DNA of 64,000 nucleotides from Phaeobacter italicus (GCF_001258055.1 NZ_CVRM01000031.1:124001-188000), one strand, 5' to 3'; counted from the stretch's first letter, positions 27,201 through 35,732 are shown. A program made the numbers and translations. The notes: a model not told the origin generated them from the letters alone.

Positions 27201-27340
27201 CGTGCGTTTGATGGATATGGCGCACAGACGCCAACGCACGCGCCTCTGTCCCAAGGGTTATCCCCCATGGTTACGTAGCGACGGTAACGTCTCTGATTGA
27301 AGTGAGCGGTCATAGATGGCCGGGTCTTTTGGAGATGACC
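27201..27340 (+). promoter_or_regulatory. structured leader RNA of the ornithine decarboxylase gene (speF-motif-like)
   Basis: A nested hairpin (CGTGCGTT 27201-27208 with AACGCACG 27233-27240, inner GGCG/CGCC 27219-27232) encloses the start of an upstream ORF. A second hairpin, GGTCAT (27308-27313) with ATGACC (27335-27340), would trap the decarboxylase Shine-Dalgarno GGAG (27331-27334). The alphaproteobacterial 'speF' RNA motif is reported upstream of such genes; I could not align to it here. Confidence 0.55.
27217..27300 (+). CDS. upstream leader peptide of ornithine decarboxylase
   Basis: A 27-codon ORF (or 29 from an in-frame ATG at 27211) ending 40 bases before the decarboxylase start. 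The product is strongly basic at the front ('MAHRRQRTRL') and then reads 'CPKGYPPWLRSDGNVSD', with a Pro-Pro pair before Trp. Its start lies in the bulge of the leader hairpin. The form suggests a sensing or stalling peptide. No obvious Shine-Dalgarno precedes it, which is the main weakness. Confidence 0.55.
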   Translation: MAHRRQRTRLCPKGYPPWLRSDGNVSD

Positions 27341-28516
27341 ATGAACGCAAACGTAACCGGGCAACTTGCCCGTCAAGATGCTATTGTCCCCGTTTCTCGC
27401 CACCTGTCCTACATCGCACAGACCGCGTTTGAACGCCCGACACTGGTTGTTGACAGCCAAGCTGTTGCCCGGCAATACGCCGCACTCGCGCAAGGCCTCG
27501 GCCGCGCCCGCATCCACTATGCCGTCAAGGCCAACCCGGCTCCGCAGATCCTGCGCCGGTTGACCCGCATGGGTGCCAATTTCGATGCTGCCAGCCGCGC
27601 CGAGATCGAGCTGTGTCTCGCGGCTGGTGCAAAACCTGCACAGATCACCTTTGGCAACACCATCAAGCGACCCGCAGACATTGCTTTTGCCCATGAGATC
27701 GGGATCACCCATTTTGCGGCCGATGCAACAGCCGAGCTGGAAAAGCTGGCTCAGCACGCCCCGGGCGCGCATGTGTGTATTCGTCTGCTGGTAGAGGCAA
27801 CTGGCGCCGACTGGCCGCTGAGCCGGAAATTTGGCTGCTCCGCCGCAATGGCGCTGAGCCTGATGGACGAGGCTCGTGATCTTGGACTGGAGGTCTCTGG
27901 CCTGTCCTTCCACGTGGGCTCGCAAACTCGCGAACCTCAGATGTGGGCTGATACGCTTGATCAGGTTGCCGCGGTTTGGAAAGCCGCAAAAGACGCTGGT
28001 CATGGCCTGCGCCTGCTGAACATTGGTGGCGGTTTCCCGGCCAGCTATGGCACCGAGGTGATGGCACCCAACCAATATGCCCGCGAAGTGATGGAACTGG
28101 TCAACGCCCGTTTTCCGGATGCGGCCGAGATCATGGCAGAGCCGGGTCGTGGCCTGGTTGCTGAGGCGGGCGCGATTGCTGCCGAAGTTCTGCTGGTGTC
28201 GCGCAAGGACGCGGATGACCTGCATCGTTGGGTCTATCTCGATATTGGCAAGTTCTCTGGCCTTGCCGAAACCATGGACGAAGCGATCCGTTACAGGATC
28301 ACCACAGACCATGGTGAGGCGCAGACTGGCCCCTGCATTTTGGCCGGACCGTCCTGCGACAGTGCCGATGTGCTGTACGAAAAACAGCTGTACCAACTGC
28401 CGCTGGCTCTGAAAGCTGGAGATCGTGTGGTGATCCACGCGTGCGGCGCCTACACCAGCACCTATTCGACCGTTGGCTTCAACGGCTTCCCCCCGCTGGA
28501 TGTTGTGGTCATCTGA
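27341..28516 (+). CDS. ornithine/lysine decarboxylase-type PLP enzyme (fold III)
   Basis: Makes putrescine (or cadaverine) by decarboxylating ornithine (or lysine). It has 391 residues with the alanine-racemase-like barrel: PLP lysine in 'YAVKANPAP', 'FDAASRAEIEL', 'FHVGSQ', 'NIGGGFP', 'EPGRGLVAEAG' and the C-terminal 'GPSCDSADVLY' with the catalytic Cys-Asp. The ATG at 27341 follows GGAGATGACC. Regulation is probably at translation through the leader described above. Confidence 0.9.
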   Translation: MNANVTGQLARQDAIVPVSRHLSYIAQTAFERPTLVVDSQAVARQYAALAQGLGRARIHYAVKANPAPQILRRLTRMGANFDAASRAEIELCLAAGAKPAQITFGNTIKRPADIAFAHEIGITHFAADATAELEKLAQHAPGAHVCIRLLVEATGADWPLSRKFGCSAAMALSLMDEARDLGLEVSGLSFHVGSQTREPQMWADTLDQVAAVWKAAKDAGHGLRLLNIGGGFPASYGTEVMAPNQYAREVMELVNARFPDAAEIMAEPGRGLVAEAGAIAAEVLLVSRKDADDLHRWVYLDIGKFSGLAETMDEAIRYRITTDHGEAQTGPCILAGPSCDSADVLYEKQLYQLPLALKAGDRVVIHACGAYTSTYSTVGFNGFPPLDVVVI

Positions 28517-28518
28517 TT

Positions 28519-28554
28519 GTGACTGTTCCCGATGGTCGCTTTGGGAACAATCAC
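28519..28554 (+). terminator. hairpin after the decarboxylase gene
   Basis: GTGACTGTTCCC pairs with GGGAACAATCAC with one mismatch (12-base loop), directly after the stop codon. Only a short T/C-rich stretch follows; it may be a partial terminator. Confidence 0.5.
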
Positions 28555-28581
28555 TTGTCTCTGGTGGCATCTGAGGATTTG

Positions 28582-28614
28582 ATGGGCGCAAACAACAGGA
28601 AGGTTTGCGCCCAT
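28582..28614 (+). promoter_or_regulatory. perfect 12-bp hairpin over the start of the DUF1989 gene
   Basis: ATGGGCGCAAAC (28582-28593) pairs perfectly with GTTTGCGCCCAT (28603-28614). The 9-base loop AACAGGAAG holds most of the Shine-Dalgarno, and the last two stem bases are the A and T of the next gene's start codon. It should limit ribosome access unless opened. Confidence 0.6.
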
Positions 28615-29488
28615 GTCTCAACACACCCAGCCCGTCTCAGCGGCTGAGGCGCCAGCAGACGCGGCAGAGCGCCGCGCGGTTAAACCCGTGATCTGCTATC
28701 CCAACGAAACACTCCCGAAACCGGATCTGGACCTGTATCAGGCGGCCCGAAGCGGTGCCGTGAAAACCGGGGAAGTTCTGGTTCAGCCGCGTGATGCGGC
28801 ATGTTTCACTGTCCAGGCAGGACATTTTTTCCGGATTTCATCCGTCGAGGGATCCCAAGTAGGTGATCTGAACCTCTGGAACTTGAATGACCTGAGTGAG
28901 CGGTTTTTCTCGGGCAAAACCCGTGCCCTGCATGGAACCCATGTGACACGTGGGGAGCGTCTGTGGAGCAGTCTTCCATATCTGCGCCCGATGGCCACGA
29001 TTACTGAGGATACGCTGGGGTGGTACGGGATCGACAGTTACGGTGGATCTGTCCACGATGTGATCGGCACCCGGTGTGATCCCTATACCGGTAATCTGCT
29101 GTCCGGGGATGACTATCACTATTGCTGTCATTCAAATCTGACGCGGGCGCTGGCGGATCATCTGGGAATCCCTCTGGCCGAGGCAGAGCCCCATGTCCAC
29201 GATGTGTTGAACGTTTTCATGTGTACCGGCTTTACCCGTGACACTGGCCAATATTTCATGAAGGCGAGCCCGGTCAGACCCGGCGATTATCTGGAGTTCT
29301 TTGCAGAGATTGATCTGCTTGGCGCGCTGAGCGCCTGCCCTGGTGGGGACTGCGGGTCGGAGCACACAAGCGATACAGCCCCGTGCCACCCCCTGTTGGT
29401 TGAGACCTTTGCCCCCAAGGAAGGTGCGTTGGCGGGGTGGGAGCCCCCAGCCCAAAACGGATATGACCGTAGCCACGGGCGCGGGTGA
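28613..29488 (+). CDS. DUF1989 (urea-carboxylase-associated) family protein
   Basis: A 291-residue DUF1989 protein: 'VQAGHFFRISSVEGSQVGDLNLWN' in the first half, 'GTHVTRGERLWSSLPYLRPM', 'HDVIGTRCDPYTG' and 'CCHSNLTRAL'. Family members sit beside urea carboxylase or amine genes and are thought to act on small nitrogen compounds, but no reaction is firmly assigned. Following the decarboxylase suggests a polyamine or amino acid link. The start codon lies at the foot of a perfect hairpin. A bidirectional terminator follows. Confidence 0.82.
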   Translation: MSQHTQPVSAAEAPADAAERRAVKPVICYPNETLPKPDLDLYQAARSGAVKTGEVLVQPRDAACFTVQAGHFFRISSVEGSQVGDLNLWNLNDLSERFFSGKTRALHGTHVTRGERLWSSLPYLRPMATITEDTLGWYGIDSYGGSVHDVIGTRCDPYTGNLLSGDDYHYCCHSNLTRALADHLGIPLAEAEPHVHDVLNVFMCTGFTRDTGQYFMKASPVRPGDYLEFFAEIDLLGALSACPGGDCGSEHTSDTAPCHPLLVETFAPKEGALAGWEPPAQNGYDRSHGRG

Positions 29489-29492
29489 ACGA

Positions 29493-29521
29493 AAAAAGGC
29501 AGCGCTGGACGCTGCCTTTTT
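29493..29521. terminator. bidirectional terminator
   Basis: AAAAAGGCAGCG (29493-29504) pairs with CGCTGCCTTTTT (29510-29521) over a 5-base loop, with a T run on both strands, between the convergent DUF1989 gene and deoD. Confidence 0.9.
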
Positions 29522-29543
29522 GATCGCTGAGAGGTCAGCCTAA

Positions 29544-30248
29544 TCAGGCAAAAGCCGCCTCAAGGGCGATTTCGACCATATCGCCAAAGCTGCGCTCGCG
29601 TTGATCAGAGGGCAGGGCCTCGCCCGTTTGCAGATGGTCCGAGACGGTCAGCACGGCCAGGGCGCGGCAGTCGTAACGGGCTGCGAGAGTGTAAAGCTCG
29701 GCTGCCTCCATTTCGACGCCCAGAATGCCATGACGTACCATCTGTTCATTCAGATCGGGGCGCTCGTCATAGAAAACATCGGAGGAGTAGATCCCGCCGA
29801 CGTGCGGAGCCAAATCGCGGCTGGCTGCAGCATTTGCAGCGGCCTGGAGAAGTGACCAGTCTGCACAGGGGGCGAAGTTCACCTCCTTGAAAATGCCACG
29901 GGACGGCGTGCTGAGGGTTGTGGCTGTCATCGCGAGGATGACATCCCTGATTTTGACCTTTTCCTGCATGCCACCACAGGATCCGATACGGATCAGCGTT
30001 TTGGCGCCATAGTCGCGGATCAGCTCATTCACATAGATGGAAAGCGACGGCATACCCATGCCGCTGCCCTGAATGGTTACAGGGTGGCCATTCCAGGTTC
30101 CGGTGAAACCCAGCATGCCGCGCACTTCATTGACGAGCCGGACATCTTTCAGAAAGGTTTCAGCAGCCCATTTCGCGCGATATGGGTCACCAGGAAGCAG
30201 GACAGTTTCCGCAATTTCGCCTTTTTCGGCTCCAATATGGACGGTCAT
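29544..30248 (-). CDS. deoD: purine-nucleoside phosphorylase
   Basis: Phosphorolysis of purine nucleosides to base and ribose-1-phosphate. It has 234 residues, the hexameric DeoD type (E. coli 239): '[11 protein letters not shown]', '[13 protein letters not shown]', '[10 protein letters not shown]', '[10 protein letters not shown]' and '[10 protein letters not shown]' with the base-binding Asp. The start at 30248 matches the short DeoD N-terminus ([14 protein letters not shown]). It follows the HvrA-like gene by 23 bases on the same strand and may be co-transcribed. Confidence 0.93.
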   Translation of the reverse strand: MTVHIGAEKGEIAETVLLPGDPYRAKWAAETFLKDVRLVNEVRGMLGFTGTWNGHPVTIQGSGMGMPSLSIYVNELIRDYGAKTLIRIGSCGGMQEKVKIRDVILAMTATTLSTPSRGIFKEVNFAPCADWSLLQAAANAAASRDLAPHVGGIYSSDVFYDERPDLNEQMVRHGILGVEMEAAELYTLAARYDCRALAVLTVSDHLQTGEALPSDQRERSFGDMVEIALEAAFA

Positions 30249-30271
30249 TTCGTAGCTCTCAGTATTCGAAA

Positions 30272-30589
30272 TCAGATTTCGAGATCGGAAATATCGACAC
30301 CTGCGGTCAGTGCGGCGTGCACCCAATGGGGTTTGCGGCCACGGCCAGTCCAGGTTTCTTCCGGGTTCTGTGGATTGCGGTATTTCGGCGCCGCTTTGTT
30401 CTTTTTGGTTGCTGCGCGACCGTTGCCAGCGATTTCTTCAAGCGAGAAACCATATTTCGCTGCAGCTTCCTCAGCCGCTTTCAGGGCTTCGATACGCTCA
30501 CGTTGTTCAGCATCCTTGAGGGCCTTTTCAACAGCGCCTTGCAATTCCAATAGCTCTTTGCGCGACATCGCGGTCAAGTCAAAGGACAT
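30272..30589 (-). CDS. H-NS/HvrA family nucleoid protein
   Basis: A 105-residue DNA-binding protein. The N-terminal half is a coiled-coil oligomerisation region ('[21 protein letters not shown]'), and the C-terminal half has the H-NS core '[21 protein letters not shown]', which inserts RGR into the minor groove of AT-rich DNA. It resembles Rhodobacter HvrA, a light/redox-related trans-activator, and the Spb group. Its own upstream region holds an AT-rich inverted repeat. Function here could be general silencing or local control. Confidence 0.88.
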   Translation of the reverse strand: MSFDLTAMSRKELLELQGAVEKALKDAEQRERIEALKAAEEAAAKYGFSLEEIAGNGRAATKKNKAAPKYRNPQNPEETWTGRGRKPHWVHAALTAGVDISDLEI

Positions 30590-30674
30590 AATGTTTCTCC
30601 ATAAATGGTCACTCCTCGCCCAGAACGAGAAGTGATCGAATTATGGCTTTTTTTCCAGACCTGTTTCAGCCAGA

Positions 30675-30698
30675 AAATTGCATTGATTATTGCAATTT
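30675..30698 (-). promoter_or_regulatory. AT-rich inverted repeat upstream of the HvrA-like gene
   Basis: AAATTGCA-TTGATTAT-TGCAATTT is a perfect 8+8 inverted repeat, 86-109 bases before the start codon and 11 bases past the ecm stop. It is a candidate autoregulatory H-NS-type site or an ecm terminator. Confidence 0.45.
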
Positions 30699-30709
30699 GC
30701 GGAAATTCG

Positions 30710-32677
30710 CTAAGCGGACACGGTTTTGGGTTGTTTTGCCAGCTGAACGATATCCCCCATGATTGCGTTCAGTTCGAAATCCTTGGGCGTGTAAATGCGC
30801 GCGACCCCCATTTTGCGGAGCTTTTCTGCATCGTCATCAGGAATGATTCCCCCGACAATTACGGGAATATGGGTAAGCCCTGCCTTTTCCATCCGGATCA
30901 TCAGATCTTCGACCAGGGGAATATGGCTCCCCGAGAGGATGGACAGGCCGACAACATGTGCATCGTCGGCCAAGGCCGAAGCGACCAGTTCCTCTGGGGT
31001 CATGCGTATACCGTCATACGTAATATCCATTCCGCAGTCGCGTGCCCGCGATGCGATCTGTTCAGCGCCGTTTGAATGACCGTCGAGACCGGGCTTGCCG
31101 ATAAGGAATTTCAACCGCCGCCCCAGTTGGTCACTGACGGCGTTAACTTCGTTTCGCAAATCGTCCAACCCGTCCGTCCGATTGGAGACTGATGTCGACA
31201 CACCGGTTGGCCCGCGGTAGGTGCCATAGGCCTTTCGCATTTCTTCGGCCCATTCACCGGTGGTGACGCCGGCCTTCGCGGCGGCAATCGAAGGTTCCAT
31301 GATGTTCGTGCCATCACGGGCCGCAGTGCGCAGAGCTGCGAGTGCTGACTGTACCGCGTCATTGTCACGCGCGCCGCGCCAGGCGTTCAGGCGGCTGATC
31401 TGTTCCTGTTCCACCGCCGGGTCGACAACCATGATGCCACCGTCCTCGGTCTGCAGTGGTGAGGGCTCGCCCTCTGTCCATTTGTTGACGCCGACCACCA
31501 CTGTCTCGTTCTTCTCGATCCGGTTCAGGCGCTCGGCATTGGAGTCAACCAGACGGCCTTTCATATATTCAATCGACGCCACCGCGCCGCCCATGGATTC
31601 CAGGTTGGCGAGCTCGGCGCGGGCGCCTTCCTTCAGCTCTTCCACCTTGGCGTCCACTGCCGGGTTGCCGTCGAACAGGTCGCCGTATTCCAGCAGGTCG
31701 GTCTCATAGGCCAGGATCTGTTGCATCCGCATCGACCATTGCTGGTCCCAGGGGCGGGGCAGGCCAAGCGCCTCGTTCCAGGCGGGCAGCTGCACCGCGC
31801 GGGCGCGGGCCTTTTTCGACAGCGTCACCGCCAGCATCTCGATCAGGATGCGGTAGACGTTGTTTTCCGGTTGCTGTTCGGTCAGCCCAAGCGAGTTCAC
31901 CTGCACGCCATAGCGGAAGCGACGGAACTTGGGGTCGGCAACGCCATAGCGTTTCTCGCAGATTTCATCCCACAGATCGACAAAGGCGCGCATCTTGCAC
32001 ATTTCGGTCACGAACCGGATGCCTGCGTTCACGAAGAAGGAAATGCGGCCGACCATTGCCGGGAAATCCTCTGGCGCGATACGCGGCTTCAGCTCATCCA
32101 GCACCGCCTGCGCGGTCGCCAGGGCAAAGGCCAGTTCCTGCTCCGGCGTCGCGCCGGCCTCCTGCAGGTGGTAGGAGCAGACGTTCATCGGGTTCCACTT
32201 GGGCACGTTGGTGTAGCAGTACTCTGCCACATCCGCGATCATCTTGAGGCTGGGTTTGGGTGGGCAGACATATGTGCCGCGGCTCAGATATTCTTTGATC
32301 AGGTCGTTCTGCACAGTGCCCTGCAGTTTCGACACATCCGCGCCCTGTTCCTCAGCCACCGCAATGTACAGCGCCAGCAACCATGGGGCGGTGGCGTTGA
32401 TTGTCATTGAGGTGTTCATCTGCTCCAGCGGGATTTCATTGAACAGGGTCCGCATGTCGCCGAGATGGCACACCGGCACGCCAACCTTGCCCACTTCGCC
32501 GCGGGCCAGCACGTGATCGCTGTCATAGCCGGTCTGGGTCGGCAGGTCGAAGGCGACCGAAAGGCCGGTCTGCCCCTTGGCCAGGTTGGCGCGGTAAAGC
32601 GCGTTGGATGCCGATGCCGTGGAATGGCCGGCATAGGTGCGGATCAGCCAGGGGCGGTCTTTTTGCATCTGCGGCAT
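30710..32677 (-). CDS. ecm: ethylmalonyl-CoA mutase (B12-dependent)
   Basis: Converts (2R)-ethylmalonyl-CoA to (2S)-methylsuccinyl-CoA. The 655-residue protein has the mutase barrel ('RPWLIRTYAGHSTASASNALYR', 'GLSVAFDLPTQTGYDSDH', 'MNTSMTINATAPWLLALYIA') and the C-terminal cobalamin domain with DGHSNG (the DxHxxG lower-ligand motif) and 'GGIIPDDD'. The length and N-terminus match the Ecm/MeaA type and not methylmalonyl-CoA mutase (about 710). With ccr nearby the assignment is strong. Its upstream region has the shared 13-mer. Confidence 0.92.
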   Translation of the reverse strand: MPQMQKDRPWLIRTYAGHSTASASNALYRANLAKGQTGLSVAFDLPTQTGYDSDHVLARGEVGKVGVPVCHLGDMRTLFNEIPLEQMNTSMTINATAPWLLALYIAVAEEQGADVSKLQGTVQNDLIKEYLSRGTYVCPPKPSLKMIADVAEYCYTNVPKWNPMNVCSYHLQEAGATPEQELAFALATAQAVLDELKPRIAPEDFPAMVGRISFFVNAGIRFVTEMCKMRAFVDLWDEICEKRYGVADPKFRRFRYGVQVNSLGLTEQQPENNVYRILIEMLAVTLSKKARARAVQLPAWNEALGLPRPWDQQWSMRMQQILAYETDLLEYGDLFDGNPAVDAKVEELKEGARAELANLESMGGAVASIEYMKGRLVDSNAERLNRIEKNETVVVGVNKWTEGEPSPLQTEDGGIMVVDPAVEQEQISRLNAWRGARDNDAVQSALAALRTAARDGTNIMEPSIAAAKAGVTTGEWAEEMRKAYGTYRGPTGVSTSVSNRTDGLDDLRNEVNAVSDQLGRRLKFLIGKPGLDGHSNGAEQIASRARDCGMDITYDGIRMTPEELVASALADDAHVVGLSILSGSHIPLVEDLMIRMEKAGLTHIPVIVGGIIPDDDAEKLRKMGVARIYTPKDFELNAIMGDIVQLAKQPKTVSA

Positions 32678-32757
32678 GTTCAGGCTCCGTCAAGCATATG
32701 GGTAATAATATTTCTCTGATCAGATCTAGATCGTAATTTTAGACCCTTGTCAATTCG

Positions 32758-32770
32758 CTGCATTGCGGCA
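32758..32770 (-). promoter_or_regulatory. shared ethylmalonyl-CoA-pathway motif, ecm copy
   Basis: CTGCATTGCGGCA (plus-strand reading) lies 80 bases upstream of the ecm start, in the 219-base divergent gap to the PlsB-like gene. Identical to the mcl2 copy. Confidence 0.6.
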
Positions 32771-32896
32771 TGGTGCGTCACAGCTTGTTTCCTGTTCCCA
32801 TTTCTTGTGGTCACAAGTCGGGAAGCAGCTGGCGCGCAGTGCCGGGGCGGACGCAATTGCCTTGTGTTGCAGCCTAAGCTGGGCGACTGTCCTCGC

Positions 32897-34288
32897 ATGA
32901 CGCAGACGGTGGAACTTCCGCTTTGGCTTTTTGTGCTGATCTTGCTGTTTGCAGCGGTCACATTTGCGTCGCACTTCCTGTTCCCATCGGTGCGGTGGTT
33001 TTTTCGGCGTAGGCTGGAGAGGGCCGTGGTGCGGTTGAACCGGCGGTTGCAGCGGCCGATCCAGCCATTCAAGTTGGCGCGCCGATACGACATGATCCAG
33101 CGGTTGATCTACGATCCGCAAGTGGCCCAAGCGATGGCAGACCATGCCAAGGCAAATGGCATCCCGGAAAATGTCGCCTTTGAAGAAGCCCGGCGATATG
33201 CCCGTGAAATCGTCCCATCGTTTTCAGCCGTGGCTTATTTCAGCATCGCGATTCGCCTCGCGCGATTTCTGTCGAACGCCTTGTTTCGGGTGAGGCTGAC
33301 CCATCTGGACAAGCAGGCGGTGGATGGCATCGATCCAGAGGCGACAGTGGTCTATGTGATGAACCACAGGTCCAACATGGACTACGTGTTGATCACCTAC
33401 CTCGCAGCGGATCACTCTGCGCTGTCCTATGCCGTGGGGGAATGGGCGCGTGTCTGGCCGCTGTCCCGGCTGATCCGAGCGATGGGCGCGTATTTCATTC
33501 GCAGGCGCTCGCGTAATGATCTCTACCGCAGGGTTTTGGCGACCTATGTTCGGCTGGCAACCCAGAACGGGGTCACCCAGGCCATGTTTCCGGAGGGCGG
33601 ATTGAGCCTGGATGGCGCGCTGGCTGAACCGAAGGTGGGATTGCTTAAGTACATAGTCGACGGCCAGCTGGAAGAGGGAGAAGAGGGCCGTGATGTGGTT
33701 TTCGTTCCCGTCGCGCTCAACTACGACAGGGTTTTGGAGGACAAGATCCTGACGTCTGCGGCGCGTGCGGGGGACCGCCGGTTCAGAGCACGCATTCATG
33801 TAGTCGCGATCCGAATTCTGCGGCAGTTATGGTTGTGGATCACAGGCCGCTACAAGCGTTTTGGCTATGCTGCCGTGAGCTTTGGCCGTCCGCTGAGCAT
33901 GCGTGACTTTGCCCTCGGGCGGGCGGAGGCGAACTCCCCGACAGATCTGGCGATTGAGTTGATGAACCGCATCGGAGAGGCGGTCCCAGTGTTGCCCGTA
34001 CCTCTGGTGGCCTCGGCCATTGCGAACTTCGCGGAGAAAGGCGAGAGCGTCAGCAGGTCCGCGGTCGATCACGCAGTGAGCGATCTACTGGCTCGCATGC
34101 CCTCAGCCCATGTGCATACCCCCAGAGATAACCGCAGCTACGCTGTAGAAGTTGGGCTGCGTCAGTTGGTGGATCATGGCGTTCTGGAAGAGCTGCGCGG
34201 GACCTACAAGGTCAAAGAGACGCAACGTGACATGCTGGCCTTCTATGCCAATTCCATTGCCCACCTCATCCGGGAAGAGCAAGCATGA
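32897..34288 (+). CDS. PlsB-like glycerol-phosphate acyltransferase
   Basis: About 463 residues, much larger than PlsC. A membrane helix near the start ('LWLFVLILLFAAVTFASHFLF') is followed by the acyltransferase motifs 'VMNHRSNMDYVL' (NHX4D: motif I), 'GAYFIRRR', and 'MFPEGGLS' (motif III). The C-terminal 150 residues have no domain I can name. Similar proteins are annotated as glycerol-3-phosphate 1-O-acyltransferase. I started at the ATG right before the helix; an upstream frame continues 50 codons. It lies between ecm and ccr. Confidence 0.8.
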   Translation: MTQTVELPLWLFVLILLFAAVTFASHFLFPSVRWFFRRRLERAVVRLNRRLQRPIQPFKLARRYDMIQRLIYDPQVAQAMADHAKANGIPENVAFEEARRYAREIVPSFSAVAYFSIAIRLARFLSNALFRVRLTHLDKQAVDGIDPEATVVYVMNHRSNMDYVLITYLAADHSALSYAVGEWARVWPLSRLIRAMGAYFIRRRSRNDLYRRVLATYVRLATQNGVTQAMFPEGGLSLDGALAEPKVGLLKYIVDGQLEEGEEGRDVVFVPVALNYDRVLEDKILTSAARAGDRRFRARIHVVAIRILRQLWLWITGRYKRFGYAAVSFGRPLSMRDFALGRAEANSPTDLAIELMNRIGEAVPVLPVPLVASAIANFAEKGESVSRSAVDHAVSDLLARMPSAHVHTPRDNRSYAVEVGLRQLVDHGVLEELRGTYKVKETQRDMLAFYANSIAHLIREEQA

Positions 34289-34365
34289 CGGGCTGAAATG
34301 CTGCGTGTGCAAAATATCACGCTGCGTTCGCTCGGTTATAAAATTACCCAATGGGCATAATTTGT

Positions 34366-34378
34366 GTTGCAATGTTGC
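34366..34378 (+). promoter_or_regulatory. second TGC-rich site upstream of ccr
   Basis: GTTGCAATGTTGC resembles the reverse complement of the shared 13-mer (TGCCGCAATGCAG), sharing the central GCAATG. It lies 36 bases before the better match. Confidence 0.3.
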
Positions 34379-34414
34379 TTAGTGGATTTTATCCCCTAGG
34401 TAGCAGCTGCGATT

Positions 34415-34427
34415 CTGCATCGCGGCA
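34415..34427 (+). promoter_or_regulatory. shared ethylmalonyl-CoA-pathway motif, ccr copy
   Basis: CTGCATCGCGGCA, one base different from the mcl2 and ecm copies, ends 24 bases before the ccr start codon. Such a close position would suit a repressor or a site in the leader. Confidence 0.55.
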
Positions 34428-34451
34428 ACAGCGGATGAAAAGGAGGCCAGC

Positions 34452-35732
34452 ATGGCTTTGGACACGCAAAACGGCGCTCTCACCTACGAGGCCCCTGAGA
34501 AAGAGCTTTACGAGATCGGTGAAATCCCTCCGATGGGATATGTGCCCAAGAAGATGTACGCTTGGGCAATCCGTCAAGAACGCCACGGCACACCAGACAC
34601 TGCGATGGTTCAGGAAGTCGTCGATGTGCCGGAGCTGGACAGCCACGAAGTACTGGTTCTCGTGATGGCTGCCGGGGTCAACTACAACGGCGTTTGGGCG
34701 GCCTTGGGCAAACCGATTTCTCCGTTCGACGGCCACAAAGCCCCGTATCATATCGCTGGGTCTGATGCCTCTGGCATCGTCTGGGCCGTCGGGTCCAAAG
34801 TCACCCGCTGGAAAGTGGGCGATGAGGTGGTCATCCATTGCAACCAGGACGATGGCGACGACGAGGAATGCAATGGCGGCGACCCGATGTATTCCCCCAG
34901 CCAGCGCATCTGGGGCTACGAAACCCCCGATGGCTCCTTTGCGCAGTTCACCAATGTGCAGGCCCAGCAGCTGATGCCGCGCCCTAAGCACCTGACCTGG
35001 GAAGAAAGCGCCTGCTACACGCTGACGCTGGCCACTGCCTACCGGATGCTGTTCGGCCATGAGCCGCACGACCTGAAGCCGGGCCAGAACGTTCTGGTCT
35101 GGGGTGCTTCGGGTGGCCTTGGATCCTATGCGATTCAGCTGATCAACACGGCTGGCGCCAACGCCATCGGCGTGATCTCGGACGAAAGCAAGCGTGACTT
35201 TGTCATGGGGCTGGGTGCCAAGGGTGTTCTGAACCGCAAGGACTTCAACTGCTGGGGTCAGCTGCCGACAGTGAACACGCCGGAATATGCCGAGTGGTTC
35301 AAAGAGGCGCGCAAGTTCGGCAAGGCGATCTGGGACATCACCGGCAAGGGCAACAATGTCGACATGGTGTTCGAACACCCTGGCGAAAGCACCTTCCCCG
35401 TTTCGACCTTCGTGGTGAAAAAGGGTGGTATGGTCGTGATCTGCGCCGGGACCACCGGTTACAATCTGACCTTTGACGTGCGTTACATGTGGATGCACCA
35501 GAAACGCCTGCAGGGTTCGCATTTTGCCCACCTCAAGCAGGCCGCCGCAGCGAACAAACTTATGTGCGAGCGTCGTCTCGATCCCTGCATGTCCGAGGTG
35601 TTCACGTGGAAAGACCTGCCTGAGGCGCACATGAAGATGCTGCGCAACGAGCATCTCCCGGGCAACATGTCGGTGCTGGTTCAGGCCCCGAAAACGGGGC
35701 TGCGGACACTGGAAGACGTCTTGGAAAGCTAA
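34452..35732 (+). CDS. ccr: crotonyl-CoA carboxylase/reductase
   Basis: Key enzyme of the ethylmalonyl-CoA pathway: NADPH-dependent reductive carboxylation of crotonyl-CoA. The 426-residue medium-chain dehydrogenase-like protein has 'GVNYNGVWAALGKPI', 'HIAGSDASGIVWAVGS', the NADPH loop 'VWGASGGLGSYAIQL', 'MVFEHPGESTFPVS' and 'MHQKRLQGSHFAHLKQA', all characteristic of Ccr. Strong AAGGAGG site. A hairpin (35741-35759) follows. Confidence 0.96.
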   Translation: MALDTQNGALTYEAPEKELYEIGEIPPMGYVPKKMYAWAIRQERHGTPDTAMVQEVVDVPELDSHEVLVLVMAAGVNYNGVWAALGKPISPFDGHKAPYHIAGSDASGIVWAVGSKVTRWKVGDEVVIHCNQDDGDDEECNGGDPMYSPSQRIWGYETPDGSFAQFTNVQAQQLMPRPKHLTWEESACYTLTLATAYRMLFGHEPHDLKPGQNVLVWGASGGLGSYAIQLINTAGANAIGVISDESKRDFVMGLGAKGVLNRKDFNCWGQLPTVNTPEYAEWFKEARKFGKAIWDITGKGNNVDMVFEHPGESTFPVSTFVVKKGGMVVICAGTTGYNLTFDVRYMWMHQKRLQGSHFAHLKQAAAANKLMCERRLDPCMSEVFTWKDLPEAHMKMLRNEHLPGNMSVLVQAPKTGLRTLEDVLES

